64,000 bases of DNA from Bifidobacterium sp. ESL0690 (GTDB lineage Bacteria; Actinomycetota; Actinomycetes; Actinomycetales; Bifidobacteriaceae), in NCBI RefSeq assembly GCF_029392315.1, contig NZ_CP113939.1, positions 1,488,001 through 1,552,000 on the forward strand, written 5' to 3'. Shown here in pieces: positions 34,598-43,031 of the stretch; within the stretch, counting starts at the first letter, position 1; each line of letters begins with the position of its first letter. Made by a program: the position numbers and the translations under genes. The notes below the pieces were generated by a model. That model was not told where the DNA came from and searched no databases. It worked only from the letters and a program-made list of their open reading frames with translations.

Positions 34598-35068
34598 TTA
34601 TCCGACAATATAGAAAATCGGCCGCCAACCACCGGTGAACGCCCCGCTGAATACCCACAACCCATAGGCGAGAAGCGCCAAACCTACGAGGATTCCCGCT
34701 GTATCTCCATCGCTGCAGACGAGTAAGGCGATACCTAGCGCCGAGGTGATCACACCGTAAACGACATAAAGAATGATGTCGCCGACCGAATGGTGCTTTT
34801 TCTTTGTCTTCCCAGTCTCCGACACCTTGCTTTTCTTCGCTTCTATTACCTTTTCACCTTGCTCCTGCTGAGGAGTCTGGTATGGCTTAGCTTCAGAGAT
34901 GTTCTTGGAAACCTTATCGATACCATTCAAGTCTTTGTCGTTCACGACCTTTTGCTCCACAGCAACCGACTCGGTAGGAAATTTAGGCACCACTTTTGGA
35001 GGTAACGGCACCGCCACGTCATTGGTTTCACTGCTACTTGGCAAAGGCGGATTCGCGATATTGTCCAT
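34598..35068 (-). CDS. Small membrane protein of unknown function
   Basis: 156 residues. Pro/Lys/Glu-rich cytosolic N terminus (1-95), then two closely spaced helices (DIILYVVYGVITSALGIALLVC and GILVGLALLAYGLWVF) and a short end FTGGWRPIFYIVG. The architecture resembles small TM-domain proteins with proline-rich tails, but no family is recognised. RBS AAAGGAAA precedes the ATG. Confidence 0.6.
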   Translation of the reverse strand: MDNIANPPLPSSSETNDVAVPLPPKVVPKFPTESVAVEQKVVNDKDLNGIDKVSKNISEAKPYQTPQQEQGEKVIEAKKSKVSETGKTKKKHHSVGDIILYVVYGVITSALGIALLVCSDGDTAGILVGLALLAYGLWVFSGAFTGGWRPIFYIVG

Positions 35069-35139
35069 GGTTGTTTTCCTTTAACTGTATCCATCAATAG
35101 TTATTAAAATTCATATTGAATAAATCCCACCACCATGAA

Positions 35140-35544
35140 TCATTTGATGCGTTCCAGATTCATGCTGGTGGCACGGTTGGAGAGCACTATGTGATCGTTG
35201 TCCTTGACGGTCACTTTGAGAAAAGTGCCGCCGCCGGAACGACCATCGACTTCCAAATCGTAGGTTCCATCCGCATTTTTAGTGAGCGTATAAGCATCTT
35301 TGGGACTGTAAACATTGCAATTGTCTTCGGTGAATGTGACGGTCGTGGAATGCGTCGAGCTCCAGTTGTCCGGACCGTTGTTCTTCCACGTTCCAATGAT
35401 ACTGAAAGACCCGCAGCCACTGAACATCGTCAAAACACAAGCAATGACCGCCAGCGCCGCCATAAGCTTGGGCGCACCGATACGATTATTCTGCTGGACT
35501 TCGTCCGTCGATACCTCAGTCGACATGTTGCAATCGGACAACAT
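35140..35544 (-). CDS. Lipoprotein-like small exported protein, paralogue 1
   Basis: 134 residues from the ATG at 35544 (AGAGG 4 nt upstream); ATG 35526 and GTG 35547 are alternatives. A ~27-residue polar N terminus precedes a hydrophobic segment (MAALAVIACVLTMF) ending in a lipobox-like FSGC. It is followed by a compact domain of ~90 residues: SIIGTWKNNGP...TVTFTEDNCNVYSP...YTLTKNADGTYDLEV...VTVKDNDHIVLSN. It shares this plan and many residues with the next gene upstream, so they are tandem duplicates. The pattern resembles small beta-barrel lipocalin-like domains. Confidence 0.62.
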   Translation of the reverse strand: MLSDCNMSTEVSTDEVQQNNRIGAPKLMAALAVIACVLTMFSGCGSFSIIGTWKNNGPDNWSSTHSTTVTFTEDNCNVYSPKDAYTLTKNADGTYDLEVDGRSGGGTFLKVTVKDNDHIVLSNRATSMNLERIK

Positions 35545-35605
35545 CACTCCTCTTTTCTATGTTTGTTTAAATAGCAGAATGACAAAATCACTTCATTGCA
35601 CACTC

Positions 35606-36007
35606 TCATCCGACTCGTTCGAAATTCAAAGTGGTATTGCCTTTAGTCAGCGTGATATGGTCGTTATCCTTGACCTGCACATCGAACTCGCCGCCGCCAC
35701 CAAGCAAACCGTTGACGATCAATTTGTAGGAACCGTCGGATTCTTTCTTCAAGGCATACTTGTCACTCGGGCTCCAGAGATTACATTTCCCATTCGAACC
35801 GAATTGGATGAGTTTTCCCTGCTCATACGCCTGGCCATAGGTGCCTGGGCCCTCGTTTTCCCATGAACCCACAATGCTGAACGGCTTTCCACAGCCGCCC
35901 AAAAGCGTGACCACGCATACAAGCACCGCCAGCAGTGCCAGAATCTTACTGTTATGCGTACCAGTATTTGCACTACAATCGGTATTCCCGCTGATTGTTC
36001 CAGACAT
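35606..36007 (-). CDS. Lipoprotein-like small exported protein, paralogue 2
   Basis: 133 residues. Same plan as its downstream neighbour: polar N terminus, hydrophobic stretch ILALLAVLVCVVTLL, lipobox LGGC, then SIVGSWENEGP...QFGSNGKCNLWSPSDKYALKKESDGSYKLIV...VQVKDNDHITLTKGNTTLNFERVG. The unusual long N-terminal extension before the lipobox occurs in both. GAGAGG precedes the ATG by 5 nt. First gene of the minus-strand series; divergent from the XRE regulator. Confidence 0.62.
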   Translation of the reverse strand: MSGTISGNTDCSANTGTHNSKILALLAVLVCVVTLLGGCGKPFSIVGSWENEGPGTYGQAYEQGKLIQFGSNGKCNLWSPSDKYALKKESDGSYKLIVNGLLGGGGEFDVQVKDNDHITLTKGNTTLNFERVG

Positions 36008-36245
36008 CTTGACCTCTCTTCAAACGCCAATAAATTCTTCACCGCTTCGTAAAACTCATGCAAAGCATCATCGTTCCACGCCTAAAATCCGACTTGGAGG
36101 TACCACACTGCACGTTCTGGCTCTTCCGAAACCTTCCTTGTGGTCTTTTGCACGAGAAACCATCCGGATTTGCTTTTAGCATAGTATCACAAATGCCATA
36201 TAAGGGAGGCCATATACAGTAAAAAAACTTCATAGTTTGAGTTTT

Positions 36246-36524
36246 ATGTCGAAAAATACTCCTTTAGGATCTTGGAACAACTACGTCAAGGAACTTGGAC
36301 TGAATTTACAACGCTTACGACTGGAACGAAACCTCACACAAGAACGAGTCGCGTATGATGCGGGGCTCTCACGCTATACCTATCAGAAATTCGAAAAGGG
36401 CGAATCCATGCCCGGAACGCCTGCCAATCCCAGCCTCCACAACATCATGGCCATAGCTCAGGTTCTAGGGGTTTCCCTGCAGGAACTGCTACCTTCACCA
36501 TGGCCGGATCTTCGGGCCAAATAA
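36246..36524 (+). CDS. XRE-family helix-turn-helix regulator
   Basis: 92 residues from the ATG at 36246; an in-frame TTG at 36237 is an alternative and no good RBS is seen for either. The Cro/CI-type HTH spans LGLNLQRLRLERNLTQERVAYDAGLSRYTYQKFEKGE. A conserved end HNIMAIAQVLGVSLQELLP follows. Divergent from the exported-protein series, so it may regulate that set through the 238-bp gap. Confidence 0.8.
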   Translation: MSKNTPLGSWNNYVKELGLNLQRLRLERNLTQERVAYDAGLSRYTYQKFEKGESMPGTPANPSLHNIMAIAQVLGVSLQELLPSPWPDLRAK

Positions 36525-36615
36525 CAGAAAACCTTCCGCAAAAGATAGTATTGACTTTCAACGCAGGCAGAAAGCACGCGCGGCACAAACGTATCAACTG
36601 CGCATAACACTACAT

Positions 36616-36661
36616 ATGTTTTGGCCCCGCCAGGCGTAGAAACCCGGCGGGGCCAAAACAT
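36616..36661. terminator. Bidirectional terminator-like hairpin
   Basis: Perfect 16-bp inverted repeat 36616-36631 / 36646-36661 (ATGTTTTGGCCCCGCC), 14-nt loop. It lies between the convergent XRE gene and the amidohydrolase gene, 100 bp from the latter's stop. Confidence 0.75.
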
Positions 36662-36761
36662 GGAAAAATTCGGCGGAGTTGCGCGGGACTTGGAGAGCCC
36701 GGATTCAATGCTCACAGGCTTAACCACGCTCGCGCAACCCAATCATTACATCATATTAGGC

Positions 36762-37730
36762 TCACTCTCCGGTAATCGGGTCGACGGCGTCGGCCACGGC
36801 CTTGACGTTCTGCGGCTTGAAGTAGATGCGCTCGGGGTTGTTGTAGAAGACATCCTCAAGCTCGGACTCGGTGAAGATGTCCGTGGCCTCCAGCCAAGTG
36901 GCCAAGTTGTGGTACGAGTTGAAGGTCGAGGACCAGGGCGAATCAGTACCCCAGAAGATGCGCTTGGCGCCGAGCACCTTCTTGGCCAGAGCGGTATCCT
37001 TCTGGCAGCGCGGATACGGGAACTCGGTCTCGCCCTCAATATCCTCGATCGCAGAAAGCTCGACGGAAATATTCGGATACGGCTCCCACTGACGCAACTC
37101 GCATTCCAAGCGATTGAGATGGTCGGCGTTCGGGAAGGACAGGTGGCAGACCACAAAGTCAAGCTGCGGGTAACGCTGCGCAAGGTTGGCGATGGCTTCA
37201 GGCTGGTGGCTCAGCTGCGTGTAGTCACCATAGTCCACAGTCACCACAAAGCCGGGATAATCCGAAATGTAGTGGAAGAAGAGACCAAGCTGTGGGTCAT
37301 TGTCGAGACGGAACGCATGGTGGTAGCCCATCAGGCCGCCTCCCTGACTGATCTCAAGCTTGACCGCACGGAAGCCGAGGTCATCGATATGGCGCTTGAC
37401 AGAGGTCATCGCCTCGTCGCTGAACGGGTCGAACGAGAAGGCGCCGATGAAACGATCCGGGTACTTCTTGACCGTCTGATAGGTGTAGTAGTTCTGGAAG
37501 GCGTAAAGGCTGCCCTGCAGGAGCACGGCCTTGTTGATGCCGTTTTCGTCCATGACCTTCAGCGCGGATTCGGCGAGGAAGTCGTCGTCGCCCCAGCCGT
37601 CGGGAATGAGCTTCAGGGGCATACCGTTGTCCCAGATGGCCTTGCCATCGCCCAGCGGTGTCATACGGCCTTTGCCGTTGTAACCGGAGACCGAACGAAC
37701 CAGATGCAGATGTCCGTCAATTTTTTTCAT
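36762..37730 (-). CDS. Amidohydrolase-2 family hydrolase (possible lactonase)
   Basis: 322 residues, TIM-barrel metal-dependent hydrolase. The first metal motif is IDGHLHLVRS near the N terminus. Later strands carry KLEIS, VCHLSFPNADHL with a His, and the terminal FWGTDSPWSSTF Asp. The family includes sugar-acid lactonases and decarboxylases. The sugar-kinase context makes a lactonase plausible, but the substrate is not shown. Last gene of the carbohydrate locus, 27 bp after EIIC. Confidence 0.78.
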   Translation of the reverse strand: MKKIDGHLHLVRSVSGYNGKGRMTPLGDGKAIWDNGMPLKLIPDGWGDDDFLAESALKVMDENGINKAVLLQGSLYAFQNYYTYQTVKKYPDRFIGAFSFDPFSDEAMTSVKRHIDDLGFRAVKLEISQGGGLMGYHHAFRLDNDPQLGLFFHYISDYPGFVVTVDYGDYTQLSHQPEAIANLAQRYPQLDFVVCHLSFPNADHLNRLECELRQWEPYPNISVELSAIEDIEGETEFPYPRCQKDTALAKKVLGAKRIFWGTDSPWSSTFNSYHNLATWLEATDIFTESELEDVFYNNPERIYFKPQNVKAVADAVDPITGE

Positions 37731-37757
37731 AATATACTCCTTTGTTATTTATTATTA

Positions 37758-39224
37758 TCAGTACGTTATCTTTTCATCGCTGCCCGCATATCCGGCGTTC
37801 TTGTCGGACATCTTGCGCAGGTAACGCCAAATCTGAGAACGATACTTGCGAAGCAGGAACAGCAAAATCAGATACACAACCACGCAGCCGCCGATGATAA
37901 ACGGGTTCTTCGAGATGAATGCCGCGAAGATAAGCGCGTTCAACGGGCGTGCCATGAGGTTGAAGCTGGTGATCAGCACCACGCCGGCGGGGATGGCCGC
38001 ACCATACTGCGAGACCGCTCCGGTGTAGATGTCGCCGAGCCAGCTGGAGGCGTAAAGGCCGAGGCTGAACCAGACGATGCCGTTGGCGATGACCTTCAGG
38101 ATGTTGCCGCGGGTGATGGCCACGATGGACTCCACCATGAACGGCAGGGAGATGAGGTCGACGATGGGCAGGGTCTTGTTGCCGGGAAGCAGGAAGGCGA
38201 TGAGCACCATGATCGGGATGAGGATGACGCCGGAGATGATGGTCGCGGGTTCGCCGTAGCCGACACCGTCGTCCACGCCGAGGAACCAACGCTTCTTGTC
38301 ATCGATTTCGTCGATGGGCGCGTCGTCTTCAACGCCGGCCTTCTTCTTGTGATTCTGGTCAATCTCTTCGGCCAACGGGGTGAAGGCCTTGGAGAAGACG
38401 TTGGTGACCAGCGGGAAGATGGTCATCACTGCGGAAAGCTCGATGGTGAAGGAAAGGATCTGCCCCCAGGCCTTGAGACTTGCCAGGTTGGTGATGTTGG
38501 CGATCAGGCCGATGATCAGGCCCAGGATGATGCCCAGCGTGGTCGGCTCGCCGAAGACGCCCAGCTTCTTCTTGAAGTACTGCGGGGTCATCTTGACCTT
38601 GTTGAAACCGAGGAGGTTCCAGAGCGGGTCAAGCAGGATGGCCGGGACGACCTGCTCGATGTTGTGCAGGGAGGCGACCGACGCGTTCTTCACACCGTAG
38701 TAATCGGACCAGCGGTCGGCCTGGACTTCGGCCAGCAGCAGGGTGTAGAAGAGCATGAAGAAAGAGAGGCCCAGCGAAAGGGCGAAGTTATGGGTGACGT
38801 AGTAGCAAAGCGTTCCCCAGATCATGAAGCCGAAGTTGTTCCACAGGTTGGAAGCCATGAAGATCTTGGTGACTCCAAGCGCGAAAAGCAACAGCTCGAC
38901 GATCAGGCCGAACACGAAGAACGTCAGGCCAACCGGCGAACCGAAGGACGCCAGCGAACCGGCCTGCCAACCGATATCGACCACCGGCAGCTTGATGCCC
39001 GTGTTGTTGACCATCTGCTTGATGACCTTGGTCACCACAGGCGTGAAGGCCTGAATGATCCAGGTGAAGCCGGTCAGACCGACACCGGCGTAGAACGCAC
39101 TCATCATGGCGGTTTTGGGTTTGACCCGCAGACACAGCGCGACGATAAAAATCATGATCGGGACGACAACGCTGGCCCCGAAGGTCTGGAAAACTTGATT
39201 TACGGTTTGGAGCATTTCGCTCAC
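37758..39224 (-). CDS. PTS EIIC component, galactitol (GatC/SgcC) type, orphan
   Basis: 488 residues from a GTG at 39224 (protein V-S-E-M-LQTVNQVFQTFGA); ATG 39215 is the alternative. About ten to twelve transmembrane segments, in the EIIC-GAT pattern starting VVVPIMIFIVALCLRVKPKTA and including YYVTHNFALSLGLSFFM. A charged cytosolic loop (DQNHKKKAGVEDDAPIDEIDDKKRW) lies about residues 285-310. No EIIA or EIIB gene is present in the window. Neighbouring kinase and epimerase suggest uptake of a ketose or sugar acid. 381 bp separate it from the epimerase gene. Confidence 0.85.
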   Translation of the reverse strand: MSEMLQTVNQVFQTFGASVVVPIMIFIVALCLRVKPKTAMMSAFYAGVGLTGFTWIIQAFTPVVTKVIKQMVNNTGIKLPVVDIGWQAGSLASFGSPVGLTFFVFGLIVELLLFALGVTKIFMASNLWNNFGFMIWGTLCYYVTHNFALSLGLSFFMLFYTLLLAEVQADRWSDYYGVKNASVASLHNIEQVVPAILLDPLWNLLGFNKVKMTPQYFKKKLGVFGEPTTLGIILGLIIGLIANITNLASLKAWGQILSFTIELSAVMTIFPLVTNVFSKAFTPLAEEIDQNHKKKAGVEDDAPIDEIDDKKRWFLGVDDGVGYGEPATIISGVILIPIMVLIAFLLPGNKTLPIVDLISLPFMVESIVAITRGNILKVIANGIVWFSLGLYASSWLGDIYTGAVSQYGAAIPAGVVLITSFNLMARPLNALIFAAFISKNPFIIGGCVVVYLILLFLLRKYRSQIWRYLRKMSDKNAGYAGSDEKITY

Positions 39225-39605
39225 ACTTTCTTTCAAGGTACAGTTCATGCCAGGTAATGGCATTTGTACGACGAATTCCTTGAAACATTCCGGTGCACAC
39301 ACTGCACCGCTGTTCGGCATTGAAGGAGTTGGCTTCATCGCCTTCAACTTTGCAATACGACAACTTCATCGATTGCTTTCGGTTTGCTGTACCACCCATT
39401 TCTAGCGCCAGGTCAATCGCATCATCACCCACCGTTGGTGTGAGATTCGGCGCCTGACCTCTTGCGCGGGGTTGGAACCATTCTAGATTCTGGGCGGTCC
39501 GGCTCCAACCCCTGGCACAAGCCCCTGATCGCTAAGCTCTGTCATCAGATCCTTCTTTCTCATCGTGGTTCCCAGACGCAACCGCCTGGGGTTTCTCTTC
39601 AAAAG
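39225..39605 (-). promoter_or_regulatory. Long leader/intergenic region upstream of EIIC
   Basis: 381 bp with no supported gene. Three inverted repeats are visible. On the minus strand CCCAGGCG-GTTG-CGTCTGGG (plus about 39571-39590) may end the upstream transcript. GGGGTTGGA / TCCAACCCC (about 39470-39520) is a perfect 9-bp arm pair. AGGTCA/TGACCT is a weaker one (about 39410-39456). A short open frame runs into EIIC from 39347 but has no family support. Confidence 0.4.
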
Positions 39606-40475
39606 TCAGTCGACGGGTTCCTGCTCGATGCCCACCTTGGCGAAGATGTCGTCAAAGAAGCTCTTGGCTTTTTTGACTTCGGCAACGGGATCGGGAGCCT
39701 TATTGGTCCACATCTCAATGGTCATCGCCCCGGTGTAGCCCAAGCGGTGCAGTGTTCGCAGGCATCCCTCGAAATCGACCGAACCATCGCCGAACGGCAC
39801 GTCGCGGAACTGGCCCTTGCTGGTCGCGCTCACGGGTTTGCTGTCTTTCAAGTGGACGGAGACGATATTATCGATGCCCATTTCGAGCTCTTTGCCGACA
39901 TCGTTTTCCGGCCAGCCGGAGAGGTTGCCAAGGTCGGGATAGGCCTGCAGCCACGGGCTGTGGATCTGGGTCTTCAGGTAGATGATCTTCTGCAGCGAAT
40001 TGAGGAAGGGGTCATCCATGGTCTCGATGTCAAGCATGACCTGACGGGTCGCCGCATATTCGACACCCTTCTTCAGATTCTCGACGAACCATTCGCGCGA
40101 TTCCAGCGTCTTAGGCTCGTAATACACGTCGTAACCGGCCATCTGAATGTTGCGGATACCGAGGTCGTAGGCCAGGTCGATGGCTTTGTAAAGCATCTCG
40201 AGGCTGTGTTCGCGCACCTTGGTATCAGCCGAACCCATCGGGAAGCGACGATGGCCGCTCAACATGAGCGTGTGGATGCGCACGCCCGTGTCCCATGCGG
40301 CGTTGCGCAGATCCTCGCGCTGCTCGCGAGTCCAGTCCAGGCGGGCCAGGCGTTCGTCGCTTTCGTCCACCGAAAATTCGATGAAATTGAAACCTAGGTC
40401 ATGCACCAGCTGCAGGGTCTTGTGCCAAGACTCGACGGCAGGCAATGCCTTTTCGTATATGCCCAGTGAATTCAT
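39606..40475 (-). CDS. ulaE: L-ribulose-5-phosphate 3-epimerase (UlaE/SgbU family)
   Basis: 289 residues. The sequence follows UlaE/SgbU closely: LGIYEKALPA at the N terminus, GFNFIEFSVDESDERLARLDW, HRRFPMGSAD, IQMAGYDVYYE, LDIETMDDPFLNS, YPDLGNLSGW, VHLKDSKP and IEMWTNKAPDP. Metal-dependent TIM-barrel enzyme that interconverts L-ribulose-5-P and L-xylulose-5-P. The start overlaps the kinase stop by 4 bp. The pathway step fits directly after phosphorylation of L-xylulose. Confidence 0.88.
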   Translation of the reverse strand: MNSLGIYEKALPAVESWHKTLQLVHDLGFNFIEFSVDESDERLARLDWTREQREDLRNAAWDTGVRIHTLMLSGHRRFPMGSADTKVREHSLEMLYKAIDLAYDLGIRNIQMAGYDVYYEPKTLESREWFVENLKKGVEYAATRQVMLDIETMDDPFLNSLQKIIYLKTQIHSPWLQAYPDLGNLSGWPENDVGKELEMGIDNIVSVHLKDSKPVSATSKGQFRDVPFGDGSVDFEGCLRTLHRLGYTGAMTIEMWTNKAPDPVAEVKKAKSFFDDIFAKVGIEQEPVD

Positions 40476-41992
40476 CGTGTTCCTTCCTTCTGGGTTGCGT
40501 GTAGTTTCGACCAGACGCCGTCCATGGCGTCCAGCAAAGTCTGATAACGTTCATACTTCTCGTCGTATTTGCGATGCTGCACCGCGTCCGGCTCGAAGCG
40601 TGAATCGACGTGAATCATACGATTCGCGGCCTTTTGAAGATCGGAATCGCCGCCCGTGGCGTAGGCTGAAAGCACCGCACCGCCAAGGCCGGTGATCTCA
40701 TGGCCTTTGATGGTTTCCACTGGCAGACCAATAATGTCGGCGAACATCTGCATCCATGAAGGTGAGTTGGCCGCTCCCCCGCAAACCCTCAGCGATTGCG
40801 GGCGGGTGGTGTCGCTGCGCAGCAACTGGTCGATATGCTGTCGATGCGCGAAAACAACGCCTTCGTAAACCGCACGGACCAGCTGCATGCGCGTGGTGGT
40901 GCTTTGGAGGCCCACAAACGAGGCCGTGGCGTCCGGGTCGCTGTTACTGCCGTAAAGGAACGGGGTGTAGAGCACCTGCGTGAAATCTGCGTCCTCCTGT
41001 TTGAGGTTCGCTTCCAGACGCTCATAATCCTCGTCACTGTCTTTGCCGGTCGGTGAAAGCAGGCGCAGAATCCGGCTGAGGTTGCCCGATGAGGTGGGGC
41101 TTGAAGCCTCAACCAATACCCTGTCTTTCAAGAACAGCGAGTTCATGATGCCGGGCATACGGACGGTCGGTGCGTGGGAAAGATAAGTGTTGATGCTCCA
41201 AGTGCCGGCGATTACGCAATAGTGGTCATGGTCCAGCGCTCCGGAACCCAGAGTACCGGCATCGATGTCGAAAAGTCCGCCTGTGACCGGCGTTCCTTCA
41301 ATGAGACCGGTGTCATACGCTGCGTTTGTATCGACCTTATCCACCAAATCCGCCGATTCGACCAGCTTCGGCAGCCATTGTGCGGCCTCGGAAATACCGA
41401 AGAAAGCGAGAAGCCTGTCGTCATAGTCGCGAGTTTGAAGATTGATGAGATTGTTGCCCGAAGCGTCGCCGACCTCCTGATGGATGCCGCCGGTCAACAG
41501 GTAACGTACGAAATCCTTTGCCGAAAGGATGCTGCCGATATTGGCGTAGCGCTCCGGCTCGTGGTCTTTGATCCAGCGCAACAGGACCGGTGCCTGGCTG
41601 GCCATGACATGCTGGTGGCTGATCGGGTAGATCTCCTCCACCCTGGTTTCGAAGCTTTTCGCCAAGTCGTTGGCGCGTTCGTCGGTTGAAAGGATGCCGT
41701 TGCAGAAAATTTCGCCGTTCTTGTCGAGAAGATAGAGACCTTTGCCGTGCCCCACACAGGTGATGCAGGAGATGTCTTTGGGCGAAACCTTGGTTTGCTC
41801 AAGAACCTGCCGAATCGCGGCAAACAGCGAATCGCGCATGCCTTTGAGATCGATTTCGCGCATTTCCGGCGTGTTCTGAATCCACGGGGTATCAAAAACG
41901 GATACGCCGACTTGGGTTCCTTCTTCGTCGAAAATCAGCGCGCGGGTGTTGGTGCCGCCGTTGTCGAGAATGAGGAAATAGCGTCCGGCCAT
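40472..41992 (-). CDS. lyxK: FGGY sugar kinase, L-xylulose / 3-keto-L-gulonate kinase (LyxK) type
   Basis: 506 residues. Phosphate-1 loop LDNGGTNTRALIFDEEG; CVGHGKGLYLLDKNGEIFCNGILSTDERA and SQAPVLLRWIKDHEPERYANIGSILSAKDFVRYLLTG resemble LyxK closely, as do GTPVTGGLFDIDAGT, VEASSPTSSGNL and FLPFLYGS-like TPFLYGSNSD. The FGGY signature region is GLQSTTTRMQLVRAVYEGVVFAHRQHI. Cytosolic; it would phosphorylate the imported keto sugar. A single base separates it from the upstream VCBS-like gene, and it overlaps the epimerase. Confidence 0.85.
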   Translation of the reverse strand: MAGRYFLILDNGGTNTRALIFDEEGTQVGVSVFDTPWIQNTPEMREIDLKGMRDSLFAAIRQVLEQTKVSPKDISCITCVGHGKGLYLLDKNGEIFCNGILSTDERANDLAKSFETRVEEIYPISHQHVMASQAPVLLRWIKDHEPERYANIGSILSAKDFVRYLLTGGIHQEVGDASGNNLINLQTRDYDDRLLAFFGISEAAQWLPKLVESADLVDKVDTNAAYDTGLIEGTPVTGGLFDIDAGTLGSGALDHDHYCVIAGTWSINTYLSHAPTVRMPGIMNSLFLKDRVLVEASSPTSSGNLSRILRLLSPTGKDSDEDYERLEANLKQEDADFTQVLYTPFLYGSNSDPDATASFVGLQSTTTRMQLVRAVYEGVVFAHRQHIDQLLRSDTTRPQSLRVCGGAANSPSWMQMFADIIGLPVETIKGHEITGLGGAVLSAYATGGDSDLQKAANRMIHVDSRFEPDAVQHRKYDEKYERYQTLLDAMDGVWSKLHATQKEGTR

Positions 41993-41993
41993 G

Positions 41994-43007
41994 TTACTTC
42001 TCCTCGTCAGTGATGTGGTAAATGGCTATGGAGTTGCTTTCACGATTGGCACTCAGCAGGTAATCTTCGTCGTCCTTGCGGAAGACGGTGACGTTGCTGG
42101 GGCCGACACCGGATTCGATGACGGTTTTGTGCATCTTGCGGTCGGGAGCCGTGATGGTCATCAGCTTCTGGTCTCCCCCGCGGTAGCCGAAGAGGAAATA
42201 AGGCTTGCCGAAAAGGATTTCACTGTCGATGGCGTGGCCGAAGGGCGAGCCGCCTGAAGTGGCGTCCAACGTCTGGAATTGGTCATCATAGAGTCTTAAG
42301 TGATCGCCGTGGAAGCCTTGGATGGCAAGGTATTCCTGATGGCCGTCGCCGTCGATGTCGATCATGGCGATGTCGCTGGTCTCGTCTTCGGCCAGACGCT
42401 CGATTCGCCAATCCTCGCCGTCGTGCGGATAATGCAGGCGGAAGATCCCTTCGTGGCCGGTAATCAGCGAAGTCGTCGGAGTCTCGCGGCGGTATCCATG
42501 GTTCTTGGTAATCCTGATATCAAGCTCACGGACGTCTTTCAGACAATCGGCCACCGGGTCGTAACTGCCCACGAAAACCTTACCCGGGTCCGACCAATCG
42601 TCGGTGAACTTCTTGGAGTTGGCGATCGAGCAGCCGACGTACCAATAGCCACCGTCATGCTTGATGACGTCAAAACGGTGGATGTAAGGCGTATCGGCTA
42701 TCGGTTTGACATCCCAGTCCTTGCCATTGAAATGCGCGTGGACGATGCGGCAGGTCTTGGAGTTGAACCCGGGATAGAAACGTTGGGTGGCCAGGAAATC
42801 GAGCGTTCCCGGCAGCTGGACCATGGTCATCGTGCCGCCGACATCCGGCCAGACCGTGATGCGGCGATAGTTGTCGTCGAGATCGTAGGCATAGCAGGGG
42901 CGATTTTCCTCGGAAGCGATGAGTACAAAATCGCGTCTGAGTTCGTTCATCCGCAAAATCGCGTAACCATGGTCGAGCTCGTCTTTGAAAACCTTGGAAA
43001 ATCGCAT
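41994..43007 (-). CDS. VCBS/FG-GAP-like protein of unknown function
   Basis: 337 residues, no signal peptide and no membrane helix, so apparently cytosolic. Several ~45-residue beta repeats each contain aromatic and Gly turns. One has DIDGDGHQEYLAIQG, the calcium-binding loop of FG-GAP/VCBS repeats, so a beta-propeller is likely. Placement between the dehydrogenase (24-bp gap) and kinase (1-bp gap) ties it to sugar catabolism; it might be a lactonase-type propeller or a sensor. Not recognised as a named family. Confidence 0.6.
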   Translation of the reverse strand: MRFSKVFKDELDHGYAILRMNELRRDFVLIASEENRPCYAYDLDDNYRRITVWPDVGGTMTMVQLPGTLDFLATQRFYPGFNSKTCRIVHAHFNGKDWDVKPIADTPYIHRFDVIKHDGGYWYVGCSIANSKKFTDDWSDPGKVFVGSYDPVADCLKDVRELDIRITKNHGYRRETPTTSLITGHEGIFRLHYPHDGEDWRIERLAEDETSDIAMIDIDGDGHQEYLAIQGFHGDHLRLYDDQFQTLDATSGGSPFGHAIDSEILFGKPYFLFGYRGGDQKLMTITAPDRKMHKTVIESGVGPSNVTVFRKDDEDYLLSANRESNSIAIYHITDEEK

Positions 43008-43031
43008 GACCTCTCCTTGCCTTGAGGAAAC

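Noticed and set aside
36621..39257. An open frame of 878 codons on the plus strand
   Set aside because: It lies antisense to the amidohydrolase and EIIC genes, which have clear family motifs; its own translation has no recognisable domain and biased composition, as expected for a shadow frame.
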